Positions 9,572-18,099 of a stretch of 53,975 nt of DNA are shown here, piece after piece. Location of the stretch: contig CAJGBW010000002.1 of assembly GCA_904501835.1 (NCBI GenBank), forward strand, positions 1 through 53,975. The letters are read 5' to 3'. The stretch is from an uncultured Bacteroidales bacterium. Its GTDB lineage: Bacteria > Bacteroidota > Bacteroidia > Bacteroidales > UBA932. The notes under the pieces were generated by a model, which worked only from the letters and a program-made list of their open reading frames with translations, had not been told where the DNA came from and searched no databases. Made by a program: the position numbers and the translations under genes. Numbering within the stretch: the stretch's first letter is position 1; every line of letters starts with the position of its first letter.

Positions 9572-10105
9572 ATGAAAACACTCGAAGAACTTACGGCTCT
9601 CCAACAAGAGTTTTTAGACGCCGGATACACGGCAGAATTCGGCTTTAGAATGGCCTGTCTCACCCTACTAAAAAAGAGCCTGAAAAACGAGTTTGACAAA
9701 GACAGTGAAACGGCAGATAAAGCGGTGGATGAGCACGCAAAATCGGAGGCGGAAGCAAAGATAAAATCGGAGTTGCTAAAGCATTTGAACAGGCAAATCA
9801 AGGCCCTTCAAAACCTACACTGGAAAGAGATTTTTCAGCATCTTTTCCGCCGAATTTTTCAGCGCGAAAACCAAGCCGAATGTCCTGCCGATTTGCATCC
9901 CGCCATCATCCCCATCAGCAACGATTTTTCATGTATTTACGCCCTGACTGAAGCCATTTCCAACGGGCAATGCGCCATACTCCTTGCCTCCTCCGAAACA
10001 AAGGATATGAGCGAGTGGATAAAGACCATCGTTGAGGATAATTTCACCGAAGACTTTGTCGCGGTTTACACCCCTTCAGAAGTCGTGGGAGAGATGAAGC
10101 CATAG
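9572..10105 (+). CDS. Hypothetical protein downstream of radA
   Basis: I do not recognise this 177-residue protein. There is no signal peptide and no membrane segment, so it is probably cytoplasmic. Residues 35-75 are rich in Lys, Glu and Ala and look like a coiled coil (DKDSETADKAVDEHAKSEAEAKIKSE, interrupted by few hydrophobics). The C-terminal half contains IIPISNDFSCIYALTEAI and DFVAVYTPSEVV, suggesting a small alpha/beta fold. It starts 19 bases after radA, and the spacing suggests one transcript ending at the hairpin at 10153-10199. Codon use looks like its neighbours. Confidence 0.65.
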   Translation: MKTLEELTALQQEFLDAGYTAEFGFRMACLTLLKKSLKNEFDKDSETADKAVDEHAKSEAEAKIKSELLKHLNRQIKALQNLHWKEIFQHLFRRIFQRENQAECPADLHPAIIPISNDFSCIYALTEAISNGQCAILLASSETKDMSEWIKTIVEDNFTEDFVAVYTPSEVVGEMKP

Positions 10106-10152
10106 AAGGATGTGCCCTGCACCATCATCCCTGGGTGTAACCATATATAAAG

Positions 10153-10199
10153 AAAGAACCTGGCTAATCTGTCGTAATGACTTTTTAGTCAGGCTCTTT
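10153..10199. terminator. Bidirectional hairpin between convergent genes
   Basis: The arms at 10153-10167 and 10185-10199 pair at 13 of 15 positions around a 17-base loop, with A-rich sequence on the left and T-rich sequence near the loop and right side. Position between the convergent ends of the hypothetical gene and pnp suggests shared termination. Confidence 0.55.
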
Positions 10200-10220
10200 A
10201 TATTATAGGTATGTTAAAAA

Positions 10221-12506
10221 CTAGAAGATTTCTTCTTTGTTTTTGTTAGGCTTGAATCCGCCGTTGCGACCACCGCGCTCCTCACGACGAGGGCCGCGCG
10301 CACCACGATCCTCACGACGAGGACCACGATCGCCACGGTCAGCACGAGGCTTTCTTTCCGGCTCTACATAACCCTCAGGTTTCTCAATCAAAACCCTGCG
10401 AGAAAGTCTCATCTTACCGGTCTTGGCATCGATTTCAAGAAGTTTTACATCCACTTCGTCGCCCACGTTCACAACATCCTCCACTTTCTCGGTCTTCTTC
10501 CAATCCAACTCAGAGATGTGCAACAAGCCCTCTTTGCCGGGAAGAATCTCAACAAAAGCACCAAACTCAAGAATGCTGACAACTTTACCGTGGTAAACAG
10601 TTCCCACCTCAGGCACTGCGCAGATACCATTGATCCATTCCAAAGCTTTGTCAATAGCTGCTTTATCTGCTGCAGCAATATCCACAACACCCTCGGAAAC
10701 ACCATTGGTCTGGGCCTCCTCAATATTGATAACAGCGCCGGTCTCTTTCTGCATACGCTGAATGGTCTCACCACCCTTGCCAATCACAGCACCGATAAAC
10801 TCGCCGGGGATGCGAATCTGTACAATACGAGGAACGAAAGGTTTGTAGTCCTCACGAGGCTCGCTGATGGCTTTCATCATTTCGCCCATGATATGAAGAC
10901 GTCCCTGACGGGCCTGCTCCAATGCACGCTCCAATACCTCGTAGCTCAAACCATCCACCTTGATATCCATCTGGGTAGCGGTGATACCATCTTTGGTACC
11001 GGTTACTTTGAAGTCCATATCGCCCAAGTGATCTTCGTCACCCAAAATATCGGTCAAAATAGCATAGCGCTCATTCGGACGGTCTGCATCTGTGATAAGA
11101 CCCATAGCCACACCGGCTACAGGCTTGCTGATTTTCACGCCCGCATCCATAAGTGCCAAACATCCACCACAAACGGAAGCCATGGAAGAAGAACCGTTGG
11201 ATTCCAAAATCTCAGAAACCACGCGTACAGCGTAAGGATTCTCGGGAGCCATAGGAATCACAGGCTTCAAGGCACGCATCGCCAAGTTACCGTGTCCGAT
11301 TTCACGACGGCCTACTCCACGCTGAGGACGAGCCTCGCCGGTAGAGAAAGGAGGGAAGTTATAGTGGAGTACGAACTGGTCTTCCTCCTGAATAAGCACC
11401 TCATCACGCTCTTTCATATCCATCTTGGTACCCAAAGTTACGGTAGCCAAAGACTGAGTCTCACCACGGGTAAAGATAGCTGAACCATGGGCGCAAGGGA
11501 GATAGTTCACCTCACACCAGATAGGACGAACCTGAGCGGTCTGACGGCCATCCAAACGGATACCCTCATCCAAAATCATATTACGCATGGCCTCTTTTTC
11601 CTCGTTGTGATAGTAACGGGAAATCATAGCGGCTTTAGCTTCTTTCTCTTCCTCGGTCAAAGTTGCCAAAAACTCTTCCTTGATAGCAGCAAATCCTTCA
11701 GCACGCTCATTTTTGGGTTTGGCGGATTTGGCGAGCTCATAGCATTTATTGTAGCAGAAATCATGAATCGCTTTTTTCAACTCTTCATCCTGCTCATCGT
11801 GAGGATAGTCACGTTTTACATCATTGCCCAACTCGGTGCAAAGTTCTTTCTGTACGAGACAGTGCTTTTTAATTTCTTCGTGAGCAAATTTGATAGCCTC
11901 GAGCATGTCGTGCTCGCTTACCTCTTTCATCTCACCCTCTACCATCATGATATTCTCATAAGTAGCGGCTACAATCAATTCGATATCGGCGCGTTCAGTC
12001 TGGGAGAAAGTGGGGTTAATCACAAACTCACCATCTACACGAGCCACACGAACCTCGGAAATAGGACCAAGGAAAGGAATGTTACTGCTTGCCAAAGCGG
12101 CAGAAGCAGCCAAACCTGCCAATGCATCGGGCTGAATATCTTTTTCAGCAGAAATCAGGTTCACATTGACAAAAACCTCCAAATGGAAATCATCGGGGAA
12201 CAAAGGACGAAGGGCTCTATCAACCAGACGAGACACCAAAATCTCATAGTCAGAGGCCTTTCCTTCGCGTTTCATGAATCCGCCGGGGAAACGACCTGCC
12301 GCATAATATTTTTCCTTGTAATCCACCTGCAAGGGCATGAAATCCGTGCCCTCTTTCACATCTTTTGCACAAGTTACGGTTGCGAGCAGCATGGTGCCAC
12401 CCATTTTAACAACCACTGAGCCGTCGGCCTGTTTAGCCAATTTACCGGTCTCAATCTCAATTACCCTACCGTCGGATAATTCGATTTTTTTTGTAATTAC
12501 GTTCAT
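10221..12506 (-). CDS. pnp: Polyribonucleotide nucleotidyltransferase (PNPase)
   Basis: PNPase is the phosphate-dependent 3'-5' exoribonuclease of mRNA turnover. The 761 residues contain two RNase PH domains; the first has AGRFPGGFMKREGKAS, the second TRGETQSLATVTLG and GEARPQRGVGRREIGHG. They are followed by a KH domain with IRIPGEFIGAVIGKGGETI and an S1 domain with GKVVSILEFGAFVEILPGKEGLLH. The C-terminal ~45 residues are an Arg/Gly/Asp-rich basic tail (RGDRGPRREDRGARG), as often seen in Bacteroidota RNA-binding proteins. The gene follows rpsO, the same order as rpsO-pnp in many bacteria, but a 187-base gap with its own -7 box separates them. Confidence 0.97.
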   Translation of the reverse strand: MNVITKKIELSDGRVIEIETGKLAKQADGSVVVKMGGTMLLATVTCAKDVKEGTDFMPLQVDYKEKYYAAGRFPGGFMKREGKASDYEILVSRLVDRALRPLFPDDFHLEVFVNVNLISAEKDIQPDALAGLAASAALASSNIPFLGPISEVRVARVDGEFVINPTFSQTERADIELIVAATYENIMMVEGEMKEVSEHDMLEAIKFAHEEIKKHCLVQKELCTELGNDVKRDYPHDEQDEELKKAIHDFCYNKCYELAKSAKPKNERAEGFAAIKEEFLATLTEEEKEAKAAMISRYYHNEEKEAMRNMILDEGIRLDGRQTAQVRPIWCEVNYLPCAHGSAIFTRGETQSLATVTLGTKMDMKERDEVLIQEEDQFVLHYNFPPFSTGEARPQRGVGRREIGHGNLAMRALKPVIPMAPENPYAVRVVSEILESNGSSSMASVCGGCLALMDAGVKISKPVAGVAMGLITDADRPNERYAILTDILGDEDHLGDMDFKVTGTKDGITATQMDIKVDGLSYEVLERALEQARQGRLHIMGEMMKAISEPREDYKPFVPRIVQIRIPGEFIGAVIGKGGETIQRMQKETGAVINIEEAQTNGVSEGVVDIAAADKAAIDKALEWINGICAVPEVGTVYHGKVVSILEFGAFVEILPGKEGLLHISELDWKKTEKVEDVVNVGDEVDVKLLEIDAKTGKMRLSRRVLIEKPEGYVEPERKPRADRGDRGPRREDRGARGPRREERGGRNGGFKPNKNKEEIF

Positions 12507-12519
12507 TAAAATTGCTTTT

Positions 12520-12597
12520 CAACCGACCTCTCCCAATGAGAGTTAATTAATACTACTGACTTCAAATATATTTTCATCGCATACACCGCTGTCGGTT
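12520..12597 (-). promoter_or_regulatory. pnp upstream region: -7 box and inverted repeats
   Basis: A perfect -7 box TATATTTG lies at 12570-12563 on the minus strand, about 57 bases before the pnp start; no good -33 box is visible. The arms CAACCGAC and GTCGGTTG occur on either side (about 12520 and 12591), and an inner CTCTC/GAGAG pair lies near 12530. The leader may therefore fold. PNPase controls its own leader in Escherichia coli; whether this leader is regulatory is inference. Confidence 0.45.
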
Positions 12598-12693
12598 GAG
12601 ATTTGTTGGCGGCGAGCGAGGATATTTTGCAAATAAGGGGGCCTATCCGCAGAAAATTGCCAGACAAGACCCCCACATTCTTTTCCTATAGTT

Positions 12694-12969
12694 TTATCGA
12701 CGGAGACCGAGTTCCTTAACGATATTTCTGTATCTCTCGATGTCAGTCTTCTTCAAATAATCAAGAAGGCTGCGTCTCTTACCAACCAAACGAAGAAGGC
12801 TACGACGAGTAACAACGTCTTTTTTGTTCTTCTTCACGTGTTCGGTAAGGTGAGCGATACGGTAGGAAAATAGAGCAACTTGACTCTCAGAAGAGCCGGT
12901 GTCTGTATTAGACTTCCCGTACTTCGCGAAAATCTCTTGCTTTTTCTCAGGGTTCAGATATTCTGCCAT
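12694..12969 (-). CDS. rpsO: Small ribosomal subunit protein uS15
   Basis: uS15 binds 16S rRNA early in 30S assembly. The 91-residue sequence carries the family core: TGSSESQVALFSYRIAHLTEHVKKNKKD, followed by the basic block SLLRLVGKRRSLLDYLKK and the C-terminal RYRNIVKELGLRR. Its length fits the usual 88-91 residues. The gene has its own strong promoter at 13031-13063 and a short hairpin in its leader. It is divergent from the DUF1846 gene and upstream of pnp. Confidence 0.97.
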   Translation of the reverse strand: MAEYLNPEKKQEIFAKYGKSNTDTGSSESQVALFSYRIAHLTEHVKKNKKDVVTRRSLLRLVGKRRSLLDYLKKTDIERYRNIVKELGLRR

Positions 12970-13004
12970 GATTGAAAAAGTTTTGATTGTTAATAATTGT
13001 ACTT

Positions 13005-13027
13005 CGCTTATCCTTTTGGATAAAGCG
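13005..13027 (-). promoter_or_regulatory. Hairpin at 5' end of the rpsO leader
   Basis: On the minus strand CGCTTTATCC, loop AAAA and GGATAAGCG form a 9-bp stem with one bulged T. It begins at about the predicted transcription start of rpsO. It could stabilise the mRNA or be part of an S15 autoregulatory leader, as known in other phyla with unrelated structures. Confidence 0.45.
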
Positions 13028-13030
13028 GCG

Positions 13031-13063
13031 CAAAGGTAAGAAAAATTATTGAATTACAGCAAC
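13031..13063 (-). promoter_or_regulatory. Promoter of rpsO
   Basis: The -7 box is TACCTTTG (13038-13031), a perfect TAnnTTTG. A GTTG at 13063-13060 stands 21 bases further upstream as a partial -33 box. Confidence 0.65.
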
Positions 13064-13122
13064 TTTTTTACGAGCAAATATTTTTAACACAATTTGCGTT
13101 ACAATGTTCGCGAAATTATTCT

Positions 13123-13130
13123 TAAATTTG
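13123..13130 (+). promoter_or_regulatory. Candidate -7 box for the DUF1846 gene
   Basis: TAAATTTG matches TAnnTTTG and lies 42 bases before the chosen start codon. The nearest TTTG upstream is 26 bases away, more than usual. Since the box lies inside the longest open frame, it also argues for the shorter protein. Confidence 0.5.
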
Positions 13131-13172
13131 TCGGATTTTAGACAAGAAAAAAGAACCCAAAAACAAAAACCA

Positions 13173-14636
13173 ATGAGACAAGGATTTGATAATGAGAAAT
13201 ATCTGAAAATCCAATCAGAGCATATTAAGAAGAGGATCGAGAAGTTTGGAGACAAGCTCTATCTTGAATTTGGTGGAAAATTGTACGACGACAACCATGC
13301 CAGCCGCGTACTCCCCGGGTTCCAGCCTGACAGCAAACTCAAAATGCTCATGCAGCTCAAAGATGACTGTGAAATCATCATGGTCATCAGTGCAAAAGAT
13401 ATTGAGAAAAACAAAGTCCGCAGCGATTTGGGCATCACCTACGATATGGACCTGTTGCGCCTACGCGAGGAATTTGAAAACAGAGGCCTGCTTGTCAGTT
13501 CCGTGGTCATCACCCACTTCAACGGCCAGGCCAGCGCCAAGGCGTATCAGGAAAAGCTCCAACGTCTGGGCATCAAAGCCTATTACCATTACACCATTGA
13601 AGGCTACCCCAACAACGTAGCCCTGATTGACTCCGACGAGGGTTTTGGCAAAAACGATTATGTTGAAACCACGCGTCCCCTGGTGGTTGTAACCGCCCCC
13701 GGGCCGGGCAGTGGAAAGATGGCCGTTTGCCTGAGCCAACTCTACCAGGAACACAAAAGAGGCATCAAAGCCGGATACGCCAAATTCGAGACTTTCCCCA
13801 TTTGGAATCTGCCTTTGAGACACCCCCTCAACACCGCCTACGAAGCCGCTACCGCTGACCTCAACGACGTCAATATGATTGACCCCTTCCACCTGGAAGC
13901 CTACGGCGAAACCGCGGTCAATTACAACCGAGACATTGAAATTTTCCCCGTGCTAAATGCTTTATTTGAAGGTATTTACGGAGAAAACCCTTACAAGTCT
14001 CCCACCGACATGGGCGTCAATATGATTGGTTCCTGCATGAGCGACGAAGACGCCTGCTGCAAAGCGGCCAGCAACGAAATCATACGCCGTTATTACGCTG
14101 CCCTCAACAAGATGGCAGACGGAAGTTGCAACGACAGCGAAGTCAATAAAATTGCTTTGCTTATGAAGCAAGCCAAACTCAGCACCGATGACAGAAAAAC
14201 CACTACTGCCGCCAAACTTCGCAAGGAAGAAAGCGGCGTGCCTTCCTCTGCCATCGAACTGGAAGACGGCACCATCATTACGGCTGCCACCAGTCCCCTG
14301 CTCGGACCGAGTGCCGCCCTCATCCTCAACGCTACCAAACACCTGGCCGGCATAGACCATAAAGTAAAATTGCTCCCGCAGGAATTGATTGAGCCTATTC
14401 AACACACCAAACTCACCTACCTGCACGGAAACAACCCCCGTCTGCACACCGATGAGGTTTTGGTCGCACTTTCCATTCTCAGCAAAGAGGATCCCAACTG
14501 CAAAAAAGCCTTGGAAAAACTCCCCTTATTGAAAGGATGCCAGGTTCACTCCACCGTGATGCTCAGCGAGGTAGATCAGAAGATTTTCAAGAAATTGGGC
14601 GTAGAACTCACCTGCGACCCCATCAAGAAGAAATAA
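13173..14636 (+). CDS. DUF1846 family protein
   Basis: The 487-residue protein starts MRQGFDNEKYLKIQSEHI and continues KLYLEFGGKLYDDNHASRVLPGF, the characteristic opening of the DUF1846 family. The open frame extends 23 codons further upstream, but family members begin at this methionine and the candidate promoter lies in the extension. A glycine-rich APGPGSGKMAVCLSQLYQEH sequence near residue 180-200 resembles a nucleotide-binding loop. No signal peptide or membrane segment is present, so it should be cytoplasmic. Biochemical function of the family is not established to my knowledge. The gene is monocistronic and converges on the MFS gene, with only 11 bases between the two stop codons. Confidence 0.9.
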   Translation: MRQGFDNEKYLKIQSEHIKKRIEKFGDKLYLEFGGKLYDDNHASRVLPGFQPDSKLKMLMQLKDDCEIIMVISAKDIEKNKVRSDLGITYDMDLLRLREEFENRGLLVSSVVITHFNGQASAKAYQEKLQRLGIKAYYHYTIEGYPNNVALIDSDEGFGKNDYVETTRPLVVVTAPGPGSGKMAVCLSQLYQEHKRGIKAGYAKFETFPIWNLPLRHPLNTAYEAATADLNDVNMIDPFHLEAYGETAVNYNRDIEIFPVLNALFEGIYGENPYKSPTDMGVNMIGSCMSDEDACCKAASNEIIRRYYAALNKMADGSCNDSEVNKIALLMKQAKLSTDDRKTTTAAKLRKEESGVPSSAIELEDGTIITAATSPLLGPSAALILNATKHLAGIDHKVKLLPQELIEPIQHTKLTYLHGNNPRLHTDEVLVALSILSKEDPNCKKALEKLPLLKGCQVHSTVMLSEVDQKIFKKLGVELTCDPIKKK

Positions 14637-14647
14637 GGGACTCCAAA

Positions 14648-15835
14648 CTATCGATATTTCAGATTCGGCAAAAGCACCGCGATGATGCCCATCAAAGGCG
14701 TCCACGCTACGATATTGTATATGGTCTCAATGCCGTACATATCAATATAATAGCCCAAAATCGCCGAAGCAATTCCACCGATTCCGAAGGCAAAACCGAA
14801 AAACACACCCGACACCAATCCTAGCTTGTTGGGCAGCAATTCCTGTGCGTACAAAAGAATAGCAGGGAAAGCGGAAGAGAGCATAAAACCGGCACAAAAA
14901 CTCAACACAATCGTCCAGACAAAATCCACATGGGGAAGCAAGAGACTGAAAGGAGCCGTTCCCAGAATGGACAACCAAATCACATATTTTCGCCCGATTC
15001 TATCACCTATCGGCCCGCCACAAAGCGTTCCCGCCGCGGTCGAAAACAGGAAGACAAAGAGACAGATTTGCGAAGCACTGATACTCACCTTAAAATGCTC
15101 GATTAGATAAAAAGTGTAATAACTCCGAAGACTCTCCAAATAAATGTATTTGGAAATAATCAGCAAGGTCAGAATCCCCACCACAAACACCGTCTTACGC
15201 AAAGTAAGCGGCAAGGGTTTACGCTCAAGCGTCACAGACTTGGATTTAAGTTGGTGAATGTATTTCTTAAACCATATCACCACAGGGGTTGTCACACAAT
15301 AAGAAACGATGGAAAAGAGCACAAACCACATCAGATTGCCACGCCCCACGGGAGCAACGACCAAAGCCACAATCAGCGGACCGATGGAGCCACCCAAATT
15401 GCCACCTACCTGAAAAATAGATTGCGCCAATCCTCTTTTTCCCATAGACGCCAATGAGGTGATTCGCGAAGATTCCGGATGGATAATCGAAGACCCCATA
15501 CCAATAATAAACACCGCGATATATACCCAGCCGACACTCGGTACGAACGAAAGACAGATGATGCCCAACATCGTCAGCGTCGTCGCCAACGGCAGACTAT
15601 AAGGAAAAGGTCTCTTATCGAAAAAAACACCGACCAAAGGTTGAAACACCGAAGCCGCAAATTGATACACCAGCGAAATCGTTCCGATTTGGGCAAAGGT
15701 CAAAGACATATCTTCCCGCAAAATGGGGAAAGTCGCCATCAGCGTCGATTGCAGAAAATCGTTGATAAAATGCGTCAGACTCAACGCAATCAAAATCGGA
15801 ATAACCGGTTTAGCGGACGTGTATGATTTCTCCAT
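14648..15835 (-). CDS. MFS transporter, fosmidomycin-resistance (Fsr) type
   Basis: A 395-residue membrane protein with about twelve hydrophobic segments. The N-terminal sequence ALSLTHFINDFLQSTLMATFPIL and the motif FDKRPFPYSLPLATTLTMLG are typical of Fsr-like major facilitator exporters, and GMGSSIIHPESSRI is their conserved third/fourth helix region. Such proteins export small phosphonate-like or other drugs; the real substrate here is unknown. The start was set at MEKSY rather than four codons upstream. It overlaps the end of the amidohydrolase gene by 26 bases, so it is the last gene of an overlapping operon. Confidence 0.88.
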   Translation of the reverse strand: MEKSYTSAKPVIPILIALSLTHFINDFLQSTLMATFPILREDMSLTFAQIGTISLVYQFAASVFQPLVGVFFDKRPFPYSLPLATTLTMLGIICLSFVPSVGWVYIAVFIIGMGSSIIHPESSRITSLASMGKRGLAQSIFQVGGNLGGSIGPLIVALVVAPVGRGNLMWFVLFSIVSYCVTTPVVIWFKKYIHQLKSKSVTLERKPLPLTLRKTVFVVGILTLLIISKYIYLESLRSYYTFYLIEHFKVSISASQICLFVFLFSTAAGTLCGGPIGDRIGRKYVIWLSILGTAPFSLLLPHVDFVWTIVLSFCAGFMLSSAFPAILLYAQELLPNKLGLVSGVFFGFAFGIGGIASAILGYYIDMYGIETIYNIVAWTPLMGIIAVLLPNLKYR

Positions 15836-16991
15836 TACAAAATACATATTTTATACAACAACGGTCAGCCGCATAGACCAAATTAGAAGTCGCATTATAA
15901 AGCGGCCTCATACGACTATCCGTCAAATCAACCAACATAAAATCAGCCAGATAACCCGGCTCGATGCGCCCTGCTTTGATACCAAAAGCAGCCGCCCCGT
16001 TTTCAGTCGCCCAAGCCAAGACTTGCTCGGCAGGAAGAAGCGCAGCATCCCCTCCCGATTTGGCAAGCAACGCCGCAAACTTCATCGCCTCCCTCATATC
16101 CAAATTATTGCCGGAAGAAGCCCCGTCTGTTCCGAGACACACCCTCACTCCGGCACGAATCATACGTTCATACGGAAAGACGCCCGAACCCAATTTCATA
16201 TTGGAACAAGGACAATGCGCCACACTCACTCCTCTCTCCGCCAAGAGGTCCGCCTCCCGTTCATTAATATGCACACAATGCGCGGCGATTAAATCCGGAC
16301 CCAGCAGCCCTATATTATCCAGATACTCCACCGGACGCACCCCATGCATTTTCACACAATCCTCGACCTCTTTTTGCGTCTCCGACAAATGAATATGCAA
16401 CTTCAAATGATTCTCCCTTGCCACATCGGCCGCCCGACACAATTGTTCGCGAGAAACGGTATAAATCGCATGGGGAGAAACCACCAGTTGCAGACGCCCG
16501 TGCGTCGGATCTTTCCATGCTTTCAGAAAAGACAATTGCTGCTCAAAATCTGCCTTGGGATGGCCCTCCAAAATCGTCAAGCCCACCGCTGCGCGCATAC
16601 CCGAAGCAAGCACCGCCTGCACGATAGAATCCTGCTCAAAATACATATCATTGAAAAAGGCCGTTCCGCTTTCTTTCATCTCCTGTATCGCCAGTTGATT
16701 GCCTTTGTCAAAATCCGACCGCTGCATCTTCGCTTCAAAAGGCCAGATATGTTCAGACAGCCATTGCATCAAGGGCATATCGTCCGCCAAACCACGCAAA
16801 AGCATCATCGCCGCGTGCGTGTGCGTATTATATAAGGCAGGGAAAATCGCATAATCATTTCCCTCTATGACACGCTCCACCTGTCCCTCATCCACAAACA
16901 GATGATCTGCCACCGCCGATATGGTATTTCCCTCTATCAGGACATCCACACGCCTGTCACGGAGAAGGACGTGTTTAATCAACAGATTCAT
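15810..16991 (-). CDS. Amidohydrolase, MTA/SAH (or related) deaminase type
   Basis: The 393 residues follow the MtaD/SsnA branch of metal-dependent amidohydrolases. NTHTHAAMMLLRGLADDMPL places the first two metal histidines at residues 57 and 59; LHIHLSET supplies the third, AAHCVHI the fourth and LGTDGASSGNNLDM the catalytic aspartate. MtaD enzymes deaminate 5'-methylthioadenosine and S-adenosylhomocysteine to the inosine forms; other members act on guanine, chlorinated triazines or unknown amines, so the substrate remains inferred. The gene overlaps the preceding glycosyltransferase by 17 bases and the following MFS gene by 26, so all three are one transcript. Confidence 0.85.
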   Translation of the reverse strand: MNLLIKHVLLRDRRVDVLIEGNTISAVADHLFVDEGQVERVIEGNDYAIFPALYNTHTHAAMMLLRGLADDMPLMQWLSEHIWPFEAKMQRSDFDKGNQLAIQEMKESGTAFFNDMYFEQDSIVQAVLASGMRAAVGLTILEGHPKADFEQQLSFLKAWKDPTHGRLQLVVSPHAIYTVSREQLCRAADVARENHLKLHIHLSETQKEVEDCVKMHGVRPVEYLDNIGLLGPDLIAAHCVHINEREADLLAERGVSVAHCPCSNMKLGSGVFPYERMIRAGVRVCLGTDGASSGNNLDMREAMKFAALLAKSGGDAALLPAEQVLAWATENGAAAFGIKAGRIEPGYLADFMLVDLTDSRMRPLYNATSNLVYAADRCCIKYVFCNGEIIHVR

Positions 16992-18099
16992 ATTCTTTCA
17001 ATAGTTTTTGATAGCGTTGGATAAATAATTCTGGGGATAAATGTTCACAGGCCATCTGACGCGAAAACACTCCCGCCTTTTGCAATTCCTCCTCGGAGAG
17101 ATTCAGGGCTTTTTCAAGCGCTTGGGCTATGGATTTTACGGAAGACGGATTACACAAAAAACCATTCTCACCGTCCTTTACATAAAGTTTATTATCCCCT
17201 ACCGCGCTGCACACCACACATTTTCCGCAAGCAAGTGCTTCCGCCAAAGAGTTGGACGTCCCCTCATAAAAACTCGGCAAACAAAAGATGTCGCATTCCT
17301 TATATAGGGCAAGCACATCCGACACCGGAGGATGAATTTTCAACTTGTCATCTAAGCCTAATTTATGAATACGGGAAAGACATTTTTTCGCATAAGCGCT
17401 CTGCTTCGAAAGCCCATACCAATCCAGTTGAAAATCCGCGCCTTTTTGCTTCAACTGACCGAGCGCTTCAATCAAAGAATGAAGATTTTTTCGACGACAG
17501 ACACGCGCAGTTACCACCAGTTTTTTTCGCCTTGTTTTCGCCGCGCCTCCACCGTTCATTTCTTCCACACTTTCCTTATGCTCCGCCGTCGGTACAAAGC
17601 TATTCAAATCCACAAAATTATTGATGGTCGTAAGCTTTTCCGAAAGCCCTCCAAATGCTTCACGAAGCAGTTTTTCCTGCGCATAATTATTGCAGACAAT
17701 CTTGGACGCCCGTCTAAAACAAGCCAGACGGAAATAGTCATGAATACGGAGCGAACGACTGAAATTACGTTCGGAAACAATCAACTTGAAATGCGGGAAA
17801 AGCAGATGGACCAGACAAGCCTTGATACTGGTTCCCGGCAAAAAAGCAATCAGCAGATCACAAGGATTTTTCTTCAGATAAGAAGCAATACGACACACCA
17901 ACATCAAATCACTTCCTCTCTTTTCAATCACCACATTTTCCACCCCGGATTCCGCCAATTGACTTTGGTAAAAATTGACATTATGATAGGTCAGAATACG
18001 CACGTCATGTCCCTGCTGCTTCAAGGCAGAAGCCAAGCCGAGAAGTTGCCTTTCCGCACCTCCCAAACGCAGAGAACTGATCATGCATACAATTTTCAT
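16975..18099 (-). CDS. Glycosyltransferase family 4 protein
   Basis: A 374-residue GT-B glycosyltransferase. The N-terminus MKIVCMISSLRLGGAERQLLGLA holds the glycine-rich loop that contacts the acceptor side. The C-terminal domain has VVTARVCRRKNLHSLIEAL and FCLPSFYEGTSNSLAEALACGKCVV, which contains the E-x7-E motif that binds the sugar nucleotide. It probably adds a hexose to a polysaccharide or lipid-linked glycan at the cytoplasmic face. It overlaps the Wzi-like gene upstream by four bases (ATGA type), and that neighbour suggests a role in capsule or exopolysaccharide. Confidence 0.9.
   Translation of the reverse strand: MKIVCMISSLRLGGAERQLLGLASALKQQGHDVRILTYHNVNFYQSQLAESGVENVVIEKRGSDLMLVCRIASYLKKNPCDLLIAFLPGTSIKACLVHLLFPHFKLIVSERNFSRSLRIHDYFRLACFRRASKIVCNNYAQEKLLREAFGGLSEKLTTINNFVDLNSFVPTAEHKESVEEMNGGGAAKTRRKKLVVTARVCRRKNLHSLIEALGQLKQKGADFQLDWYGLSKQSAYAKKCLSRIHKLGLDDKLKIHPPVSDVLALYKECDIFCLPSFYEGTSNSLAEALACGKCVVCSAVGDNKLYVKDGENGFLCNPSSVKSIAQALEKALNLSEEELQKAGVFSRQMACEHLSPELFIQRYQKLLKEYESVD

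Noticed and set aside
10518..12419. Long plus-strand frames opposite pnp
   Set aside because: They come from codon bias of the PNPase gene; no family similarity is visible.
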